DNA from: Exophiala sp. HKRS030
Lineage: Eukaryota > Ascomycota > Eurotiomycetes > Chaetothyriales > Herpotrichiellaceae
Assembly: GCA_023897205.1 (NCBI GenBank)
Contig: JAHWDD010000004.1
Location: 1,860,001-1,924,000 of the forward strand
DNA length: 64,000 nucleotides
Direction: 5' to 3'
Made by a program: the position numbers and the translations under genes. This document shows, one piece after another, positions 1-10,992 of the stretch. Each line of letters begins with the position of its first letter. Position 1 is the stretch's first letter. The notes under the pieces were generated by a model. It was not told the origin of the DNA, did no database searches, and saw only the letters and a program-made list of their open reading frames with translations.

Positions 1-1180
1 GTGCCTCAACAGCGTGGGCTTTTGCACTGGCGTGGCCAGACTGCCTGTTGGCTTCTGCCATCATGACTTCGAGAGGTCTTTCCCTTTCGACTACTGACCA
101 TAAGGCTTCCTGCAGCTCGCCACCTCTGGGCCCAAAATCCCCGCGGCCGAGCCGGAACAGGATTCTGCCCAGTAACTGATACGCCATGCATCGCTGATTT
201 GGCAAGGTTGACCGTGCAAGTATTGCCAGTTCAGGGATTGTGTAGCCAGCGCTACTAGGCTCGTCACCGTGGTGGTGAAGACCTCGTTTCACGTCTATTT
301 CTAGACTCTCTTTTGGAGGTATCAAGCGTCCATTGAAGCCGAAGCGCAGGGCAGAGGCCAAGAATGACTCTTTTTCCGGGTTATACAGTGATTCCTGGTT
401 CTCTTCTTCTGTGGGATCTTGCAACCAAGTCATTGTAGAGGGATCATGAGGAGTGTTTGGAAAATAATGAGTCCTGAGTTCGGAAAAGAAGGAAGGGTCG
501 TTTGGATCTAGAGGGATGAAATCGTCTTTAGATCGAGGAGGAGCGGGAAAATGAACCGAGGGAGCAGATGGAGTATCATCAGGTGCACCAGCCGGCATCT
601 CTGTGGCTTCTACGGAGTCCATCTCTTTTCTAGTATCGCCATGGTCATGCTCATCGCCCTCTTCGGGAGCTTGTGGCCACCGTTTCTGTTCTTGCTGGTC
701 ATCGTCAATGTTGGCACGTTTCAGCAAACGTTCCAGGAAGGCAGGGTTTAGATTCCGCATTAATTCGGAGCGGGCCTCCTCGATATCGTCTATTGACATT
801 TCAGCAATTCTTCTCTTATTTTCCTCGCTGATATCCGCTTTTTGCTGGCTCTCTAAATCCACTCCGTACTTCTTGCCCACATGATGGGCGATTGCTCGGT
901 CGGAAGGTTCGACGCGAGTAGGTATAGAGGGACGCGGCGCAGAGGCGGCTGCCTGTTGATTCCTCTTGAAAGTAGAAATATTGCGACGCTTGTGCTCAGG
1001 GAATCCAGACCTGGATGACTTCAACGACGGCGCCGCTGGGACTGAATCCGTGTCATGCTCCTGAATTTCTTTCACGGCGGAAATCGAGTTGCCATCATGC
1101 TCATCATTGTCTTCTAGAGGTGTGAATGCAAAGTCAGGAGCATCGAGGTCTAGGTCAAAGCGTTGCCCTGGAATTGCCAT
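1..1180 (-). CDS. RPAP1/Rba50-like RNA polymerase II assembly factor (3' end outside window)
   Basis: The reverse strand is open from an ATG at 1180 to the left edge (393 codons seen, no stop, no intron needed). Around residues 112-158 there is an RPAP1 N-terminal-type block ending in FLERLLKRANI. From about residue 280 an RPAP1 C-terminal-type block begins with RFGFNGRLIPP and continues to LGRILFRLGRGDFG. Yeast Rba50 and human RPAP1 help assemble and import RNA polymerase II, in cytoplasm and nucleus; that role is inferred from the family. Fungal homologues are roughly 430-460 residues as I recall, so only a short C-terminal piece should be missing. The intervening acidic, proline-containing stretch (residues 160-260) is low in conservation, as usual. 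The start is the first ATG of the frame. It is divergent from the hpc2-like gene across a 2-kb spacer. Confidence 0.85.
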   Translation of the reverse strand, partial: MAIPGQRFDLDLDAPDFAFTPLEDNDEHDGNSISAVKEIQEHDTDSVPAAPSLKSSRSGFPEHKRRNISTFKRNQQAAASAPRPSIPTRVEPSDRAIAHHVGKKYGVDLESQQKADISEENKRRIAEMSIDDIEEARSELMRNLNPAFLERLLKRANIDDDQQEQKRWPQAPEEGDEHDHGDTRKEMDSVEATEMPAGAPDDTPSAPSVHFPAPPRSKDDFIPLDPNDPSFFSELRTHYFPNTPHDPSTMTWLQDPTEEENQESLYNPEKESFLASALRFGFNGRLIPPKESLEIDVKRGLHHHGDEPSSAGYTIPELAILARSTLPNQRCMAYQLLGRILFRLGRGDFGPRGGELQEALWSVVERERPLEVMMAEANRQSGHASAKAHAVEA

Positions 1181-3137
1181 TCTGTGTCTTGACCAAGCGC
1201 CGGGGATTCTGCCAAAATTGTTAGAACGCGGAAACTGCGTACAGTATTTGGACTGGAAAATATGTTGGGGAAAGACACTACGACCAATTAAGTTGCAAGG
1301 ATCTCCGAGAGAGGATCATGACTACGTCTGACGGGGTTTCAAATGCGCTAAAGTGCTTGAATTGATGGGTCAAGAGTCGTCTGACAGAATTGCGGTTGAG
1401 GCTTTCACCTACCGAGTATTCTGTTCAACTGCTGCAGTACCTCTAATAAATTATTGAAGATCTAAGGATATAAAGATTTTGTTCATGGCCTGCTTACACA
1501 TTTGCTGAGCAACAAAGGTCTTCAAAGGCAGAATAATGTGTTGGGCAAGATAGCAACCGGTGGTTTAGCGTACAGCTGGTCGTAGCGGAGAAGGTGATCC
1601 GAGGCTACTGTAACCCCCAAGTTAGTAACAATACAAGTAGTGCTGGTGTCCATCAGCCACAGGCAGGGGGGTTGCATGATCTCGCAGATCACCCGATCTC
1701 ACAAGTACTGTATCCGTACAGTAGTGATTCAGCCACAGCCACCTGTGTTTGGGTGATGTCGATGCTGCAACAGAGTAACCAAATATCAGTCATGGCGACA
1801 ATGTCAAATATGCAGACTCTGTATCATGTAACTACATTGATTTGTTGCTGTTATACGGAGGCATCGAATATGAAGATATTCCAAGGCCTCTGGGGGGATC
1901 AAGGTACAACAAGGGAAGCTTAAACGCAGCAAGTTAAAACACATGAGCCAATCAAATGCACCGTCCCTCGTCTCGCATCTGGGACCCAGAAGCCGCACTT
2001 TTACTCCGTAGTACTATTTGTATTACACTCGGTAACTGTTCTCTGTAACTCGTACTGTACTTCCGTACATAACAACCTTGAACCTATTATTGTCTGTCTC
2101 GTACTTTTTCAGCTTCTCCATCAGTGGCTTTCAGGAATCACCATGCAGCCCCCGGACCATCCGTTTTTCTGCCCTTACACACTTGTCACTGTATTCACAC
2201 ATGTCCATGTCCCGGCTAGAATGGCCCTTTTTCTCCTTTGGCCACCACCTGCGAGTCTCGTCTTTTCACTCTCGCCCTGCTGGTCACACACACCTGATGC
2301 AGGCCTGATGCCTGGTTTTCATTCCCTAATTGTTGTCTGTCTCTCTCCCTTTATCTGCCTCGTCCTGAGCCCCCTTCACAGCTTTCTCCGCGCTGGTCTG
2401 CTCTTGTCCTGCCGTCGCCCTCTTCCCTCTTTCCTCCTCCTTGGCCGTTTGGATGCCTTTTGTCTTCACCTTGTCGCACCTCTTGGTGGTTCCAGTTGTA
2501 CCCAGTACTCGTCCTGATCTATCCACTCTTGCCAGCTGTCAGAGTGACTGCTTTTTCCGCACGCGCTACCTCCCTTCATGCACTACCATTTCCCTCTTGT
2601 CGTGAATTACATGTCGGTAGCCCTTCCACGCTCTCTTATATCTCTTCTCTTCCCTCTATCTTGTTTTTCCCTCTCTTCCTATTCTTCTCTTTATTATTCC
2701 TGTCTCTTCACCGACCTCTTTGTTCTGCCGACTTGTCGCTTGGTGGTCTCTTCAATTTCGACGTTCCTTACTCCGCTTCACCACTTTTCCATGATCGCGA
2801 CGGTCAGTGTCAGGCGCCAGCTAATAATTTCCAATACTTATCCGACGTCTACCACAACCTGAGGTCTTGAAGAGTCACTCCGCACATTCACCTCATTTCC
2901 ATCCCCTCGTCTTCATCTCTTGTTATACCACCGCGTCATCAACCTCTTTTCTCTTTCACAACATTACCCGCCACCATCTTCACAGAACGTTGCGACAAGT
3001 TTTTCTACAAGTTTTTTTTCTCAACACTGTCATTCCTTTAGCCTTCTGACTGCTGCCCAATCCTTGATGATCTTCACGATTTTCGCAATAGTCCATCGGT
3101 AGACCTGTTGGCTCAAATCAGCAAGCCCAGCGCCGAC
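1181..3137. other. Long divergent intergenic region with pyrimidine-rich leader
   Basis: No convincing gene lies here. From about 2080 to 3090 the + strand is strongly C/T-rich with many short TCTCTTCC-type runs, as is common before housekeeping genes in filamentous fungi. It probably contains the promoter and a long 5' leader of the hpc2-like gene. The left part holds a 7-bp inverted repeat at 1706-1723 and one TACTCCGTA motif at 2002-2010. Small open frames here have no ATG-plus-coding character. Confidence 0.6.
1706..1723. repeat. Short perfect inverted repeat, 7-bp arms, 4-nt spacer
   Basis: TACTGTA, spacer TCCG, then TACAGTA. It lies in the RPAP1/hpc2 intergenic region. It could be a protein-binding site or chance; nothing else is known. 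Confidence 0.4.
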
Positions 3138-5005
3138 ATGGAGACTCTAGAAGTGAGAAGTTCATCCAACGAATTGTCCAGTGCACCACCCAGCGATGCA
3201 GAAAGCACACCAGGCCCTCTGAGCTATCTCACAGCTCGTCGCGACACACTACCACCCAGCAATTTAGGCATGCGCGACTCTGTTACCTCATCAGCCACAC
3301 CTGCAGGCCAAGCCACAAAGCCTACGCCACAGCCTGCTTCTCAGGCCGAGGTCAAACCAAAAGCAACTCGCAGAAAGAAAGATCCTAATGCTCCAAAGCC
3401 TGAGAAAAAGGAAAAGGCCCCAAAGAAGCCCCGTGTCGCTGCCCCCTCTCGCAAGAAGCAAAAGCTTGAGCCGGCAATCATACGCGACACCATCGACATC
3501 GCTCCTGCATACAATCCGAACCTCCAGTCATCCACCTTGAATCAACCATTTTCGTACTCTCCTCCAGCAGCGGCACATCACTCACAACCACAAAACAGTG
3601 CATACAATGTACGTCCTTCGGGCCCTGACTCAACTATGTATCCTCAACAAGCTCCGCCACCGAGATATGATCAAACACCGCCTGTGCCTCCACCCGCTCC
3701 TGCTCCGGCACCGGCACCGCGGTCCATGTATGATCCTATTCGGTCGATGACTATCTCACGACTTGTAGATCCCGTCCCACCTGCCCCGATCCCCCAAACA
3801 AGCCAGACTACACCTCCTCGGCCTACATACAATCCAAGCACATCGCCCGCCATCTCAGGCATCATTGATCATCCCGCCATACCAGCAAGGCCGGCATCAT
3901 CAGCTCCGCAAATCGCTCCGCCCAGCGCACCCTCCCCATACGATCAGACTAATGGCAAGGCAGCGGCCACTTCTCCCCGTGTCAATGGAAGCCCAGCAGT
4001 CACCAAAACCGAAACAATAGATTTGGATCCCGTGGTCAAGAAGTCTGCTCCCGCGAAGAAACCCCCGTCCGAAGCACCAACACGCGTCACATCACCCAAA
4101 CCCGCAAGAGCCAAAGAACAGCCACTACCGCCTCTACCGGGCTCTGGTCTCCTATCTGCCAGCCTTTTCGGGGGAGATTCTGGCGCTGATGCCAACCAAA
4201 AGGATGCCAAAGGCCCCAACATTGTTCTCCACATTGACCTCAAAGACCCTAAGAACCAAATCATCAACTTTGCTCGACTGGCTGAAGAGAAGTATGGTTT
4301 TGCTGCTCTCTATCCTCGCCAAGCTGCTCAGAGGGAGCGCCTGGCCAAAGTTGCAGCGGCTGGGGCAGCCCTGGAGCGGTCGGCATCAGGTAGCAAGGCT
4401 GGAGGCACTTCTGCTGGAGAGAGCGGTGATGAGGACCTTAGTGTTGATATCGATCGTGACTCAGACAACGACGGTGATGTGGCCATGTCCGGAGTCAATG
4501 GTCACGATGCGATGAACAGTGGCACTGACGCTCCCGAGCCAAAGAAAAAACGTAAGAGAAAGGTGGAAGAGTATGACCAGGATGATCCGTTTGTTGATGA
4601 TAGCGAACTACTCTGGGAGGCGCAGGCTGCAGCTAGCAAGGATGGTTTTTTTGTCTACTGTGGCCCGCTTGTCCCGGAGGGCGAGAAGCCTGCTGTCGAG
4701 AGGTATGTCTCCCGGTTCATCTTCCCCCAACAATGCATACTGATTTTGTCTCCAATAGAGCTGATGGAACCATCAAACGTGGCCGAGGTCGTGGTAGAGG
4801 TGGTGGACCCGGTTCACGAGGAGGAAGAGCGGGAGCTGCTTCTGATCGAGCTGCCGGACGGGGCGGTGGACCGGGATCTAGAGGCGGTGGAATCACACGC
4901 AAACCTCGCATCACCAAAGCTGAACGTGCTCAGATGGAGTCAGAAAAGCATCAGCGAGAGAAGATTGCGCCGCTCGTGGCGAAACCTCCAGCGTATCCTG
5001 GCTGA
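3138..5005 (+). CDS. hpc2: HIR histone chaperone complex subunit Hpc2 (ubinuclein family)
   Basis: Model join(3138..4702,4759..5005), 603 residues. The ATG at 3138 is the first in a frame that is open upstream only through a TTG. The diagnostic Hpc2-related domain lies at about residues 475-521, with YDQDDPFVDDSELLWE followed by DGFFVYCGPL. In yeast, Hpc2 holds the HIR complex together for replication-independent H3-H4 deposition and histone gene repression; ubinuclein is the animal counterpart. The N-terminal 300 residues are proline/serine-rich with a Lys-rich patch near residues 70-105, and a basic KKKRKRK run precedes the domain, both consistent with nuclear location. A 56-nt intron (4703-4758, GTATGT...AATAG) separates the domain from a last exon with many RG/GRG repeats, an RGG-like tail. 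Without the splice the frame continues to 5108 in non-family sequence. Confidence 0.88.
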
Positions 5006-6466
5006 TTGTGCAATTGCAGCGAGATTTGTTTCAGGATCTGTATCATTGGCGGCGCATCCCATTACGGAATTAATGTATGTTGTCTACGGCGGACAAGGGC
5101 AGAATTAGTGAGGCGTCCTGGCAAGGCTTGTGTCGACTGGGAACTGCGATTTCTATTACTCGAATTGAAAAATTCATTCGTGCTTCATGAGTGGAATGTA
5201 ACGGCAGTCAGCATGAGAAACCGATACCCCAAAGGCGTCTTGTATGTAGAATTATGCAGAAGGCTTTCCAATCAATGATCATGGACCTTCTTGAACCCTG
5301 AATCTAGAATTGTCCATAAACGGACATATGTGGCTTCCTTCACCGGAGTTTTCCACTACTCGTGATGCCATCTTCGACGTCATTCTGCATTGGTGTACGA
5401 CGAGAAACAGGACAAGATTTGGCTCGGCAAGGGTCGGAGAAGCTGGAGGAGCAAGTCCATGCACACATGTTCTTCAGAAACAAAGTAGGAAAGACACTGG
5501 GTAAAATGTGATAATATGATTGTGCGAAGGCGCCCGCGCAGATTGTGGCCGTAGACAAGAGTACGGTATGAAAACCGGCATGATCCTTCTGGTCCGAGTC
5601 GAGTGGCCATTCGCAAGATGCCCCGTCCTGCTGATCTCGTAGATTTCGAGTTCGGCGAGGAACCGAAAAGGAGCAAGCGTGGAAATGTCGATGGATGGGA
5701 TTCTTCAGTGGCTGACGCACCAGGCTAGGCGGACCTGGGGCCCTTAGGCTGACCTTTAGGGCTCGCCTGTGCCCGCTAAAGCGTGCCTAAATCCGCCATT
5801 GACGCCCTTCTATTCGCGGTGCGGATGAGAAGACAGAGGCTGCTAGGCCTACTCCGTAGTGGCCCAAGAGCCCCCCAGTGGCCCGAGGGTCAGAGAGCTG
5901 TCTTGCTGGGTGCCGATATCCCCAAAATCCCACTCTGGCTGTGTCTTTGGCATATTGCGAATTCCCACATCCACAAGTCATCAAAGCCATCAAGCCGTGT
6001 CTGTGCGTCCCTCCCTTCCTCGCAGTCTTGCCCGTCTCTGTATCTCTGAAATCCCTGGACCACACCTTGCATTGCATCTGCGCTAAACTCCCCATTGTAC
6101 CGTCCTATCTCGACTTCCCTCTGATCCATCATCCCAGTACGAGAGAGTCCCTTCGATTGAATCTAGCAAGACGCCTCATCGCCAGACTAGCGCCAACAGT
6201 GACTGCGCACCTCGGTCAATAGACGCTGTCTAACCTCACATCGATTCCTGCTGCTGGTGCTGGTGCTGCCGGCTGCAAGTATGCAGTTCCTACGGCCGTG
6301 CCTGTTCCTCTCATTCCGCGCCCCACGGCCAGTCTAAATACAGCTCGACCGCCTCGAAATCCTGACGACTCTCGTGGTCGATAGAATCCTTGCCTACTGT
6401 TGCAAATATCCCCTGCCGAATGGTTCGCGGGTGACACAAAAAAAAGAACGTGGAGATAGAGCGACG
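5006..6466. other. Intergenic region upstream of white collar-1
   Basis: There is no supportable gene. The right half is C/T-rich and is probably the promoter and leader of the wc-1 gene. One TACTCCGTA motif sits at 5850-5858. I saw no light-response element that I could defend. Confidence 0.5.
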
Positions 6467-9400
6467 ATGGACGGCATGCAGGGCTTTTATGCCCAAGGCT
6501 ACCCGGGCATAGACCCTCAGCATTCCATGGACGGGTACGCGCAGGATGATGGTTTGAACACTATCTCCCCCGATACCATGGATACAACCGGACTTGGCCA
6601 GGCACAAACGCTCCACCAGATCATCAACCAGAACAACGAGGAGTTGATGCGCAGGCGCAACACTTTCCAGTCACAATATCGTCAAGGTCCGCATGATCGA
6701 AACCGTCGGGCTTCCATGCTTGAGTTTGGCTCTCCTATGAATGCCGCTGACCTGGCAAGCTTTCAGTTCGACCCCAACCCAAACGAGTCCGACATGTCAA
6801 TGACGAATTCAATGTCACACTTGGTTCCCATGAATAAATCTCTTGAGCCGCGAAGAGTTCGTTCCAAGGAAGATTTGTCCCTCAACACACGTTTCTCCCA
6901 GATGAACACCAGTTTCGATCCTCTTTCTGCCATGGACACCTTCAATCCATCACTGATGGCCAGCACATCGGCGGGAGTCGAGTCCGGTTCAGCGTTCATG
7001 AACATGCTAGACTTCGACCCCATGGCTGGACTGACAGATTCCGGGTCAATGCAGGAACCCATCTTCACCGATTCGCCCATTGACCAAAACTTCACAATGC
7101 CTTACCAGTCGAATGGTCAAGATCCTGGCGCAAGCTCGATGCGTTCGCAATTGAATAACCCGATGGCCGCAATGGCGCAAAACATGTCTACGATACCCCA
7201 AGCGTTTTCCAACACCGCCCCACAAATGGGAGGCCATACACCTCATTCTGCAATGCAGGTCGGACCATCTTCAACCATGGCCTCGCCTATGCACGTGCCC
7301 AGTAGCGCTTCCAGGAGAACTTCTGTTGAAGCCCAGCCCTCGTTTCCAAACAGTGGCAGTACGTTCTCCTACGAGCCTCATTTACATGTATTGACAAAAA
7401 GTCAGATATGACCCCAAACTCGAGGGCTATGAATCCGCCAAGTCTACCACACATGCCACAGGTCTCCGGCCCCCCTGTGCCCCAGCCTACACTATCCAAG
7501 TTTACAAATGTATATTCATCTAGTGGTTTTGATATGCTTGGAGTTTTAGTATGATCATCCTAATGAAGACTTGATTGATTTGGCTGACATGAGGCTAGAT
7601 GCGTGTCGCCACGAGACCACACCCTGAAATCAATATCGGCCCGGTCGATTTGTCTTGCGCTTTCGTCGTCTGTGACCTTGACAAATATGACCTACCCATC
7701 GTTTACTGCTCTGAAATGTTCGAGCGCCTTACTGGCTATACGAAACACGAAATTCTAGGGAGAAATTGTCGTTTTCTACAAGCACCTGATGGCAAAGTAC
7801 AATCGGGTATCAAAAGAAAATATGTTGACGATAACTCTGTTCTATATCTCAAGAACCAGATCGCGAAACGAGCCGAGGCTCAGCTTAGCTTGATCAATTA
7901 CCGTAAAGGTGGACAGCCCTTTATGAACCTCCTGACCATGATACCCATACAGTTCGACTCGGAAGACTACAAATTCTACGTCGGCTTTCAAGTCGATCTG
8001 GTCGAGCAGCCGGGTTCAGTGTCCAAAAGAAACCCTGGTAAGGCTCCTTCATTAATTGTCCTGTTTTATCATTGCGTTGGCTAATCTATTGAAAAAGACG
8101 GGAGCTATGAAATCAACTATAACCGAAGTTCTCTCCCTGCCTATACACTCCCTGCTCCGCCCGATTCAGCCCAAGGACTACCCGAGATGGGCCAAACAGT
8201 TTCCAAGGATGAAGTCTCGACAGTACTTGCTACGTTTGGTCGCGGCGATTCCGAGCTATCGAGACGAATATGGGACAAAGTACTGCTGGAGAATACGGAT
8301 GATGTTGTCCATGTCTTGTCATTGAAAGGACTTTTTCTCTATTTATCACCAGCTAGTCGAAGAGTTCTCGAGTACGACCCCAATGAATTGGTGGGCACTG
8401 CTCTGTCGGCCGTGTGCCATCCCAGTGACATTGTTCCAGTCACTCGAGAGTTGAAGGATGCCTCTAATGGAAATTCTGTCAATGTGGTCTATCGAATTCG
8501 ACGGAAGTATAGTGGCTACACCTGGTTCGAAGCACACGGCTCAATACATTCTGAACAAGGCAAAAGCAAAAAGTGCATCATCCTTGTTGGGCGTGAGAGA
8601 CCAGTCTATGCACTCGACAAGAATGACCTCTCGTCTGAAGGCGCAACGGGTGAGAGTGAGCTGTGGTCGAAGATCTCTACATCTGGCTTGTTCCTACATG
8701 TCTCGTCAACATCGCGGGTAATGCTTGATCGTCTGCCGGAAGACCTCATGGGGACGAGTATGCAGGCTCTGATGAGACCAGACTCGAAAAAGGAATTTGC
8801 TCGGGTCCTAGAGATGGCACGGTCTGGAGACAATGTGACGTTTAGACACGATCTTCAGAATCGTCGCGGCCAAGTCCTCCATGCGCAGACGACCATTTAC
8901 TCAGGTGATGCAAGACGGGGTTATAAGCCAACATTCCTCCTCGCGCAGACAAGATTACTGAAGATGACGCGGGCCGCCTTGCTGAACCAAAAATCGAGTA
9001 CACAATCGCCCAGAACTGATCGAGCATCTATGGGTTCTGCGACACCTCTCACAACCACCTCGAGTAGGTCAGGCACCAGGCCAACCGAGTCGTCGTCTCT
9101 CTCTTCTATCGCCGACGGAGCAGTGACCAAAGCAGGCAGTCACGGACTTCCACTTGGCAATCAAGATGAATCCTTGGCTTCTGAGGATAACATTTTCGAT
9201 GAGCTAAAGACCACCCGAAGTTCCAGTTGGCAGTTTGAGCTACGACAAATGGAACGGAAGAATCGTGTTCTTGCCGAAGAGTTGCAGGCTCTGTTGAGCC
9301 GTAAGAAGAAGCGCAAGAGGAGAAAGGGTCTTGGACAGTTGGAAAAGGATTGCGCCAACTGTCACACAAGAGTGACACCAGAATGGAGAAGAGGTCCCAG

Positions 9401-9818
9401 TGGCCAGCGTGATTTGTGTAATAGCTGTGGTCTTCGATGGGCCAAACAGGTGAGTTGTTGAGTTCTTTTCTCCCACATTAGCTTATCTTTGCGGACTATC
9501 AATCGTGACTAACCAAAATATTGTGTACAGCAAGGACGAGTCTCCCCACGAAAGAACAGTGACAAAGGCTCTACCTCGCCTGCTCAAGGATCAACACTTA
9601 AAGCCAGCATTTCCGTTGGCCAGGTGAATGGTAAGACAGGAGATTCATCATCCACTGCAACAGGCATGCAAGCCCCTGGAGTTGTCAATGGAACGATTGT
9701 GAATGGACAAGCAGCGAAAGCCACGAAAGAGGAAGACAACACAGTGTGGCGAGGGGCGATGCCTCCAAAGATCGAGGAGGCGGAGGAGCCACCCGGGCCT
9801 AACGTGCTTCCGACTTGA
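6467..9818 (+). CDS. wc-1: White collar-1 blue-light photoreceptor and GATA transcription factor
   Basis: Model join(6467..7358,7406..7548,7599..8037,8098..9449,9531..9818), 1037 residues. The LOV domain (about residues 360-480) carries GRNCRFLQ, whose Cys (about residue 402) forms the flavin adduct in the family. Two further PAS domains follow at about 546-650 and 679-777. A basic KKKRKRRK patch precedes a GATA zinc finger, C-x2-C-x18-C-x2-C, at about 910-935. In Neurospora, WC-1 pairs with WC-2 to drive light-induced and clock genes in the nucleus. The four introns (47, 50, 60 and 81 nt) all keep phase. The second join restores the [16 protein letters not shown] boundary just before the LOV domain, and the last splits the gene right after the finger. 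The N-terminal 345 residues are Asn/Met/Ser-rich, the C-terminal tail short. Every expected module is present, so the receptor should be functional. Confidence 0.95.
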
Positions 9819-10992
9819 CACATCAAGATGAATTCACCCTCTAACTAAGAGTCGGTGGGCACCTAGCTGCTCGATTCTACCAATTCTGCCCACTCCATCA
9901 ATGCTCCGCCATTTTTTGAGAAGTATCCTGGCTTCTCGCTCATCCTTGGCAATACTCATCCAGACGAAAGTTGAAGCCGACCACGATTTCGACCTGCAGG
10001 ACTTTCCGTTCGACAGATCAAGTTGATTCTAAATTCAGCACTGCCCTGGGAGCGTGCGGTCTACTCGCTCGGAACAAGCAACACACATTCCGGTGACAAA
10101 TCACCGGTTATGATGACAACCAGATTTGCCGATTTCCGGCATCGATCCGGGGTCTGATCCAGGGTCTCGAGGATTTCTTGTGGTCTTTAGCCCTGAATCT
10201 TGTTCGATTCAGGATGCAGAATGCATGATCATTATACCCATCACGACATGTTACAAATCATTCATGATGACGGCCAGAGTACGACTTTATACATGAACAA
10301 TCGGGAGGTTGATGATTTAACCCTCCCATCATGTCTGTCGAATCTGTCACTTTTTCCCCACGTCCTATCTTCTCTCTTAGCGAACACGACAATTATAATG
10401 TGAAATGGTACGAGATATTCTGATTGACTATTTTGTTGGTCTCGTTGAGTCTCCTGAACAGACTTCAAAACACGATGACGGTTGCGTCTTTCTTGGGTGG
10501 TCCTTTTTTGGTGTACTCTGGGCATTTATGAAACGAAAGACATTTTTTTCAAGAGTCAGCCGGGCCGGATGCATGATGACCATGTTTCGGATGTTTTAGT
10601 GTACGTCGGTACCTGGCTCGAGATCTACATAGTGTCTCTTTTTGTTATTTGTGGGCTGTGGGCAGTGGGCACCATGGTATATGATCACGATGACGAAACA
10701 AGATGTCGATGTCGGTCTCCTGGCCTCTTTCGGATGGGCTGGGTTTCTTGATTTTTCCACCAAGATAGAAGAAGTGGTGAATTGCCTTTTTGCTCTTCGA
10801 CGTCAAAGAAGGCAAGGCGGGCTCCCATATCAGGTATATACATACAGTGTTTGGCGTTTTTGATGAAATTTTTTTTGAAGTGAAACATACCATCCTAGGT
10901 AGGTATGATGATGTACTTGTTGTGTACTAATACATTCTAACATGAATCATTCACCTCTCAAAGAGAGTACTTTTGTTTTCTGACGTTACTGG
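9819..10992. other. Convergent 3' intergenic region
   Basis: This lies between the 3' ends of wc-1 and the DUF3176 gene. It is T-rich toward the right, with no gene seen. A CCTAGGTAGGTA motif lies at 10894-10905; related CTAGGTAGG words occur at 45591-45603 and, as TAGGTACCTACCTA, at 21250-21263. Confidence 0.5.

Noticed and set aside
1594..1923. 109-codon + strand open frame in the RPAP1/hpc2 spacer
   Set aside because: No recognisable domain, non-ATG start and no splice context; composition looks random.
3108..3137. Upstream TTG start for the Hpc2 protein
   Set aside because: Nuclear fungal genes start at ATG; the first in-frame ATG is at 3138.
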